DNA of 64,000 bases, taken from CAVPTL01 sp963708725 (lineage in GTDB: Bacteria; Actinomycetota; Thermoleophilia; Gaiellales; JAICJC01). Below, piece after piece: positions 58,611-64,000 of this stretch. The translations under genes were made by a program, and so were the position numbers. A model generated the notes under the pieces. The model worked only from the letters and a program-made list of their open reading frames with translations. It was not told the origin of the DNA and did no database searches. The number at the start of each line of letters is the position of its first letter. Position 1 is the stretch's first letter. Location of the stretch: positions 822,594 to 886,593 of the forward strand of contig CAVPTL010000008.1 of the NCBI GenBank assembly GCA_963708725.1, in the 5' to 3' direction.

Positions 58611-59531
58611 ATGCAGCAACGACGAACATGGTGGGTCGCCGCGGCGGTGTGCGTCGCGCTGGCGGTGATCGGAGGCTCGGTACGGTCGGCCCAGGCCGCG
58701 TATCCGGGGTCGGTGAACGGCCGGCTGGCGTTCGGCATGACCGACGCCAACGGCACCACCGAGAACGTGTACTCGATCCATGCCAACGGCAACGGCCTGC
58801 GCCAGCTGACGCATAGCGCGTTCAACGTGTGTGCCGCCTACTCGGCCGACGGCAAGCACATCGCCTATTGCAGTAGCAACTCGGGCCCGTTTGAGATCTG
58901 GGCGATGAACGCCAACGGCAGCCATCAGCGCCAGGTCACCCACCTCGGTGGCTCGCTGATCTTCCCCGACTGGTCGCCGAACGGTAAGAAGATCGCCGCG
59001 GGCGGCACGATCGGCTCCGACACGGTCGATCAGATCCTGGTGTTCAACAGCTCAAACGGCAAGCATGTGCGGGCGTTGACCAACGAGTCGCAGGGCAACA
59101 ACGACTTCCCGGCCTGGTCTCCGAACGGCAGGAAGATCGCCTTCATCAGCGATCGCACGGGTATCGAGCAGGTGTGGGTCATGAACTGCGACGGCTCGCA
59201 TCAGCATGCTCTCACCACCGCGTTGGTCACCCATGACGAGGTGCCCGACTGGAGCCCCAACGGCAAGAAGATCGTGTTTGAGGTTGGCGATGTCGGATCC
59301 GGTGAGATCTGGGTCATGAACGCCAACGGCAGCGATCAGCATCAGATCAGCAGTGGCCCTGGCGACAAGTTCGGGCCCACCTGGTCACCGCGTGGCGACA
59401 GGATCGCCTTTGTCGCCGACTTCGGCAACGGCAATCGCCCCGTCGAAGTGATGAACGCCGACGGCAGCGACGTCACCACGCCTCTGCCTGGACATAACGA
59501 GTACGTGCCGGCCTGGCAGCCGCGCAACTAG
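58611..59531 (+). CDS. Secreted TolB-like PD40 beta-propeller protein
   Basis: 306 residues. Signal peptide (WWVAAAVCVALAVIGGSVRSAQA). At least five PD40/TolB blades recur: ENVYSIHANGNGLRQLTHS, FEIWAMNANGSHQRQVTHL with FPDWSPNGKKIA, FPAWSPNGRKIAFIS, VPDWSPNGKKIVFEV and FGPTWSPRGDRIAFVAD. Probably a protein-binding scaffold on the cell surface. Followed by a strong terminator. Confidence 0.82.
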   Translation: MQQRRTWWVAAAVCVALAVIGGSVRSAQAAYPGSVNGRLAFGMTDANGTTENVYSIHANGNGLRQLTHSAFNVCAAYSADGKHIAYCSSNSGPFEIWAMNANGSHQRQVTHLGGSLIFPDWSPNGKKIAAGGTIGSDTVDQILVFNSSNGKHVRALTNESQGNNDFPAWSPNGRKIAFISDRTGIEQVWVMNCDGSHQHALTTALVTHDEVPDWSPNGKKIVFEVGDVGSGEIWVMNANGSDQHQISSGPGDKFGPTWSPRGDRIAFVADFGNGNRPVEVMNADGSDVTTPLPGHNEYVPAWQPRN

Positions 59532-59541
59532 GGGTTGCACC

Positions 59542-59587
59542 GCGACCGTTGCGGCGAGTGGGAGCGCCGCAACGGTCGCACTCTTTA
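59542..59587 (+). terminator. Rho-independent terminator after the TolB-like gene
   Basis: GCGACCGTTGCGGCG (59542-59556), 8-nt loop, and the exact complement (59565-59579) give a 15-bp stem, followed by ACTCTTT. Confidence 0.88.
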
Positions 59588-59654
59588 ACCGGAGGATGGC
59601 ACTGTGAGTCGTCGTGTGGCAATTCGCACGTGGGCGGTCCATAATCGTGGTCGA

Positions 59655-62600
59655 ATGTCGGAAACTGCGGTGCGCTCGCATGTCGAGTTTCGGGTGCTCG
59701 GGCCGGTGGAGGCGGCGCGTGATGGGCGCACGCTGTCACTGGGCGGGACGCGACAGCGCGCATTGCTGGCGGTGCTTTTGATCGACGCCAACCAGGTCGT
59801 CTCGACCAGCCGCCTGATCGAGGAGGTGTTCGCGGCCGAGCACTCCGCCACCACCGTCAACCGGCTACAGGTGGGGATCTCGCGGCTGCGAGCCGCGCTC
59901 GACGGCGGTGCCGGTAGCCCGGAGGACTCGGTGCTCGTGTCGCGACCCGGCGGCTACGCGTTGATGGTCGCGCCCGATCAGCTCGACTACCTGGTGTTCG
60001 AGCAGCTGTCGGAGGAGGGCCGCGATGCGCTTCTGCGCGGCGACGCCGAGACCGCATCGACGCTGCTTCGCCGGGCGCTGTCGTTGTGGCGTGGCGAGGC
60101 CTTCTGCGATCTCACGCTCGAGGAGGTCGCCCAGCGCGAGGTGTTGCGGCTCGACGGGCTGCGGCTGGCGACGCTGATGGATCGGCTCGACGCCGATCTC
60201 GCCCTGGGCGCCGACGCGGAGCTGGTGCCCGAGCTCGAGGCCCTGATCGCACGCCATCCCAGCCAGGAGCGGCTGCTCGGCCAGCTGATGCTGGCGCTTT
60301 ACCGCTCGGGGCGACAGGCCGATGCGCTGGCCGCCTACCGCCGTCACAGCCAGGTGATGCGAAACGAGCTGGGCCTCGAGGTCGGGCCGGGGGTCGTCAA
60401 TCTCGAGCGTCAGATTCTCTGTCACGACCCCGACCTGGCGGCGCCGCCACGCTCGCCCAACGGCGTCGGTGGGCGAGTGATTGTCTGCCCGTACAAGGGG
60501 CTTGCGAGCTTTGAGGCCGCCGATGCCGAGTACTTCTGTGGGCGCGAGCAGATCGTCGCCAACCTGATCGCGCGGGTGGCCGAAGGACGGCTGGTGGGGA
60601 TCGTGGGGGCATCGGGGATGGGCAAGTCGTCGCTGCTTCGTGCCGGCCTGATGCCGGCGCTCGCGGCCGGCGCCCTGCCGGGCAGCGAGACATGGGAGTA
60701 CGTGCTGGTGCGGCCCGGCGGTGATCCCTCCCGGGCGCTCGCCCAGGCGCTCTCGGGCCGGGCGACGACCCGCCGGACGCTGCTTGCGATCGACCAGTTC
60801 GAGGAGGTGTTCACGGCCTGCCATGACGCCGACAGGCGAGCCGCGTTCATGTCGGAGCTGGTCGACCTTGCGCTTGACCCGCGGATCGAGACCACCGTCG
60901 TGGTCGCGCTTCGGGCCGACTTCTACGGCCGCTGCGCCGCCAGCCCCGACTTCGCGCAGCTGCTCAGTAGCGACCACACGCTGGTCGTGCCGATGCGACC
61001 GCAGGACATGCTGAGCGCGATCGAGACTCCGGCGCTTCGGGTCGGCCTGGAGCTCGAGCCGGGACTCTCGGCGCTGGTGGTGGATGAGCTCGGTGATGAG
61101 CCCGGCAGCCTGCCGCTGCTTTCGACCGCACTGCTCGAGCTGTGGGCCGCCCGCGCGGGCAGCGGGTTGACGATCGAGACCTACCGCTCGCTCGGCGGCG
61201 TGCGCGGAGCCGTTGCCCGTCTGGCCGAGCGCGCCTACACCCAGCTCGACGAGGCAGGAGCGCGCGGCCGCTCGCGCGATCTTCTTGCGGCTGGTGACCG
61301 GCGACGGGCAATCCGCCGTCCGCCGCCGCGCCCCGCTGGCCGAGCTCGACCTCGCGGCCGATCCCGCCCGCCAGCGGGCGCTCGACGTGATGGCCGGTCT
61401 GCGGCTTTTGACCGTGTCGGACGACGCGGTGGAGGTCTCGCATGAGGCGCTCCTGCACGAGTGGCCGCGGCTCGAGCAATGGATGGACGAGGACCGATCG
61501 GGCCGTCGGCTGCACCTGCACCTGGTGGACGCGGCGGCCGAGTGGGATGCCAACGGGCGCGATCCGGGCGAGCTCTACCGCGGAGCGCGACTGGCCGCGG
61601 CGCTCGACTGGAGTGCAGCCCACCCGCAGGAGCTGAACACGGTCGAGCGTGACTTCGTCGAGCAAAGCCACGAGGCGTCGCGACGCGAGATCGTGAGTGA
61701 GCAGCGGCGAAACCGGCGCCTGCGAACGCTGCTCGTCGGGGTGGCCGCCCTGCTGGTACTGGCGGTGATTGCCGGCACCGTGGCTGCCATCCAGCGCTCC
61801 GACGCCGACCACGCCTCTGCGGCAGCCGACCGCTCGGCCACATCGGCGCTCGCCCAGAGCCTTGGCGCCGAGGCGGTCAGCCAGCCCCAGATCGGGCGGG
61901 CGCTGCTACTGGCCGTGCAGGGCGCGAAGCTGGCCGACTCGCCGATCACGCGCAGCGATCTGCTCGCCACGATCCTGCGTGCTCCCGACATGCTGGCGTC
62001 GTACTACCCGGGGCCGGGCCTGCGGCCCGATGCGGTGGCGGTGTCGCCCGACGGCAAGCGGCTCGCGATCAGTGAGTTCAATGGGCAACGACTGTTGACC
62101 TACTCGACCGTCACGCGCAAGCGAATCCTTGCGCCCAAGATCCGGGCGGCTGCCGCATCGTTGGCCTACACGCCCGACGGCAAGACGCTGGCGGCGGTGT
62201 TGGCGTTCGGGCCGGCGGGCACGACCGGCCTCTACCTCTACAACGCTGCCAGCGGGCGCGAGCAGCGCATGCTGCCGATGCCGGCGGGGATGCCGCCCGA
62301 CAGTTCGAGCGACGCCCCCGCAGAACACGACCGGGCGCTGGTGATCACGGGAGGCGGTCGGTACGCCTGGAGCGTCTTTTCCAACAGCTCGCACGGGTGG
62401 CTCGTCCGCTGGGATCTCACAACGGGCCGATCACGGGCGGTCAGGTTCCCCAACAACGGGGTAGATGACTCGCCGGTGCTGGCCACCGGCAACGGCGATG
62501 AGGTCTCGGCCACCACCAACAAGGGCGTCAAGCAGACGATCTGGGACTCCCGTACGTTGCGGCAGGTCGAGCAGTTCCGACTGCCGTTTCGGCATCGCGC

Positions 62601-64000
62601 GATCGCGCTCTCGCCCGACGGACGGACGCTGGCGGTTGGCTCCAACTCCGGCGACGTCGCGCTCGTGAACATCGCGACCGGAGCGGTGGTGCATATGCCC
62701 AACGGTCACACCGGCGCCATCGGCGGAGGGGCGTTCACGCCCGACGGATCGAAGCTCGCCACCTCGGGTCAGGACAACAAGCTGGATGTCTGGTCGGTGG
62801 CTGACCACAAGCTGCTGACCACCGATCTCGGGCACTCCGCGGGAGAACAGGCGGTGGTGATCGACTCGCAAGGGCGGACCGTCTACAGCGCCGCGTTGGA
62901 CGGTTCGGTGATCGCGTATGACCTCACGGGACACCGGAGCTTCGGTACGCCATTCAGCGTCGGGGCCAGCGTCATGAAGCTCTTCAATGTCCCGATTTTC
63001 TCGGTTTCACAGAACGGCACCAGGGTCGCGGTTACAGCCGACCGCGGCCGGATCGAGCTGGTCGACGGCGCGGGCTGGCAGCGGCACCGCTCGTTTGCGG
63101 TGTTCCCGGATCATCGGGCGATCGGTTCGTCGGCGATCTCGCCCGACGGCACGACCGTGGCTGTTTCTGCCGGCGACAATCCCAATCGCGTGGGTTTGCC
63201 GGGTGCCCGCATCTGGCACGTCGCTGGGCGGACGCCGTACGAGACCGCGTCGCCCACGGGGTATCCCGCCGAATCGCGTCCGTCATTCGCCGCGCCGGCA
63301 TTCAGCCCCGACGGGCGCCGGATCGTCTGGCCTGAGGTGTATGGCCCGACGCAGGCCGCCGGGCTGCTCGGAGTGTTCGATGCCGGCACCGGCAGGCTCG
63401 TCAGTCGCGTTGTGAAACAGCCGAGCGGCACGTTGTCCTCGGTCGTGAGTGACCACGGCCACGACGTGATCACGGTCCAGTTCGACGGCCGGGTACGGGT
63501 GTACTCGCTGCCGCAGCTGAAGCTCTTGAGGACGTCGGCGGTCGTCGCCCGCGACGGCGTTTGGAGCTTCGCGGTCTCACCGAACGGGCGGTTCGTCGCG
63601 CTTGGCGATGGCAATGGCCTCGTCCACCTCCTGAGCGCCAAGACGCTTCGCCCCGTCGAGCCGCCGCTTCTGACCGCGGCCGGCCCGGCCATCTCGCTGT
63701 CGTTCAACCACGACGGAACAGTCCTGGCCGAGTCGGGCACCGACGCCGCGACGAATCTGATCGACGTCGCCTCATGGCGCGTGATCGGGTCACCGCTGCT
63801 CGAGCCGGTCTCGTTTGAGACGAGCGCCGTCTCGTCGATGTTCGCGGCGCGTGATCAGCTGTTCACCGTGTCTCTGAGCGGCGCGGCGACGGTATGGCCG
63901 ATCTCACTCGCCAGCCTGACGGCGCACGCGTGCTCGGTCGCGCATCGGAATCTGACGCGGGCGGAGTGGCATGAGTTCGTGCCGGGGAGGGGGTATCAGG
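59655..64000 (+). pseudogene. BTAD-type regulator fused to nSTAND NTPase and WD40 propeller; frameshifted, 3' end outside window
   Basis: Order: OmpR-like winged helix (EFRVLGPVEAARDGRTLSLGG, 10-105), BTAD (about 110-250), NTPase with P-loop GASGMGKSS at 318-326 and LLAIDQFEEVF Walker B, one transmembrane helix (TLLVGVAALLVLAVIAGTVAAI, near 61720-61795), then WD40 blades (LSPDGRTLAVGS, FTPDGSKLATSGQDNKLDVWS). The frame changes by one extra base near 61257-61260, where DEAG should continue RAAARAIFLRLVTGDG; the second frame is open to the window end. The last residues (NLTRAEWHEFVPG) resemble the usual C-terminus, so only a few codons are missing. GTG 59604 after GGAGG is an alternative start; ATG 59655 has CATAAT upstream. 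Confidence 0.82.

Noticed and set aside
1..64000. tRNA, rRNA, CRISPR arrays, transposases, integrases or attachment sites
   Set aside because: Intergenic spaces are short (none over about 210 bases) and none shows cloverleaf, rRNA, repeat-spacer or transposase signatures.

Overview
The window is high-GC, gene-dense bacterial chromosome with nearly all genes abutting or overlapping. Gene content (14-subunit NADH dehydrogenase operon, BTAD/nSTAND/WD40 regulator, DUF5317, YgfZ, PIG-V-type mannosyltransferase), GTG/TTG starts and frequent leaderless promoters point to an actinobacterium, most likely class Thermoleophilia (Solirubrobacterales/Gaiellales-like). That placement is inference from style and content; no rRNA is present. 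I found no tRNA, rRNA, CRISPR array, transposase or prophage, and no gene-free stretch over 300 bases.

Layout: 1-5.2 kb holds YchF (5' end cut, frameshifted), an HD/OB exoribonuclease, DUF1015, an inositol-phosphatase-family enzyme and an Mrp ATPase. 5.2-10.1 kb holds DUF1028, a UPF0173 hydrolase, a PilZ-like protein, and a ribbon-helix-helix regulator paired with a frameshifted DUF4097 protein. 10.1-24.4 kb (minus strand) is a complete nuoA-N operon for respiratory complex I, with an extra 58-codon gene between nuoF and nuoG. 24.6-28.1 kb has an A-type Fe-S carrier, a Tat-type esterase, and queF/queD/queE/queC for preQ1 synthesis. 28.2-33.6 kb has fumarase, a glutamine amidotransferase, a GNAT/hydrolase pair and an amino-acid permease. 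33.6-38.7 kb is a 2-oxoacid dehydrogenase operon (E1alpha-E1beta-E2) followed by lipB-lipA, which make its lipoyl cofactor. 38.8-50.7 kb has a zinc-ribbon/degenerate GGDEF/degenerate MBL trio, ASCH protein, MFS exporter, CIRCE-controlled groES-groEL, AlkA-like glycosylase, mannosyltransferase, frameshifted M20 peptidase, YgfZ, APH kinase, arginase-family enzyme, cupin and GNAT. 50.7-64 kb has a structured leader with a 32-residue peptide gene, a GGDEF/HD-GYP protein, a secreted amidase, a DUF1501/DUF1800 pair, a cupredoxin, two secreted beta-propellers and a large BTAD-NTPase-WD40 regulator that runs off the end.

Three layers of non-coding signal stand out. (1) Five copies of a 29-31 bp near-perfect palindrome sit at gene 3' ends and supply stop codons to flanking genes on both strands; every convergent gene pair in the window either abuts or overlaps, or is separated by this palindrome. 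(2) At least ten genes have a TANNNT-type -10 box 6-8 nt upstream of the start codon, implying leaderless mRNAs. (3) Individual control regions: two CIRCE boxes around the groESL promoter, three tandem TGACGTCA-type boxes over the RHH gene's promoter, a CRP-like palindrome at the permease, a 13-bp inverted repeat around a -10 box, and a pseudoknot-capable leader at 50.7-50.9 kb.

Four genes (ychF, the DUF4097 gene, the M20 peptidase, the BTAD regulator) each carry one apparent extra base. All four being +1 insertions suggests sequencing or assembly indels rather than four independent pseudogenes.
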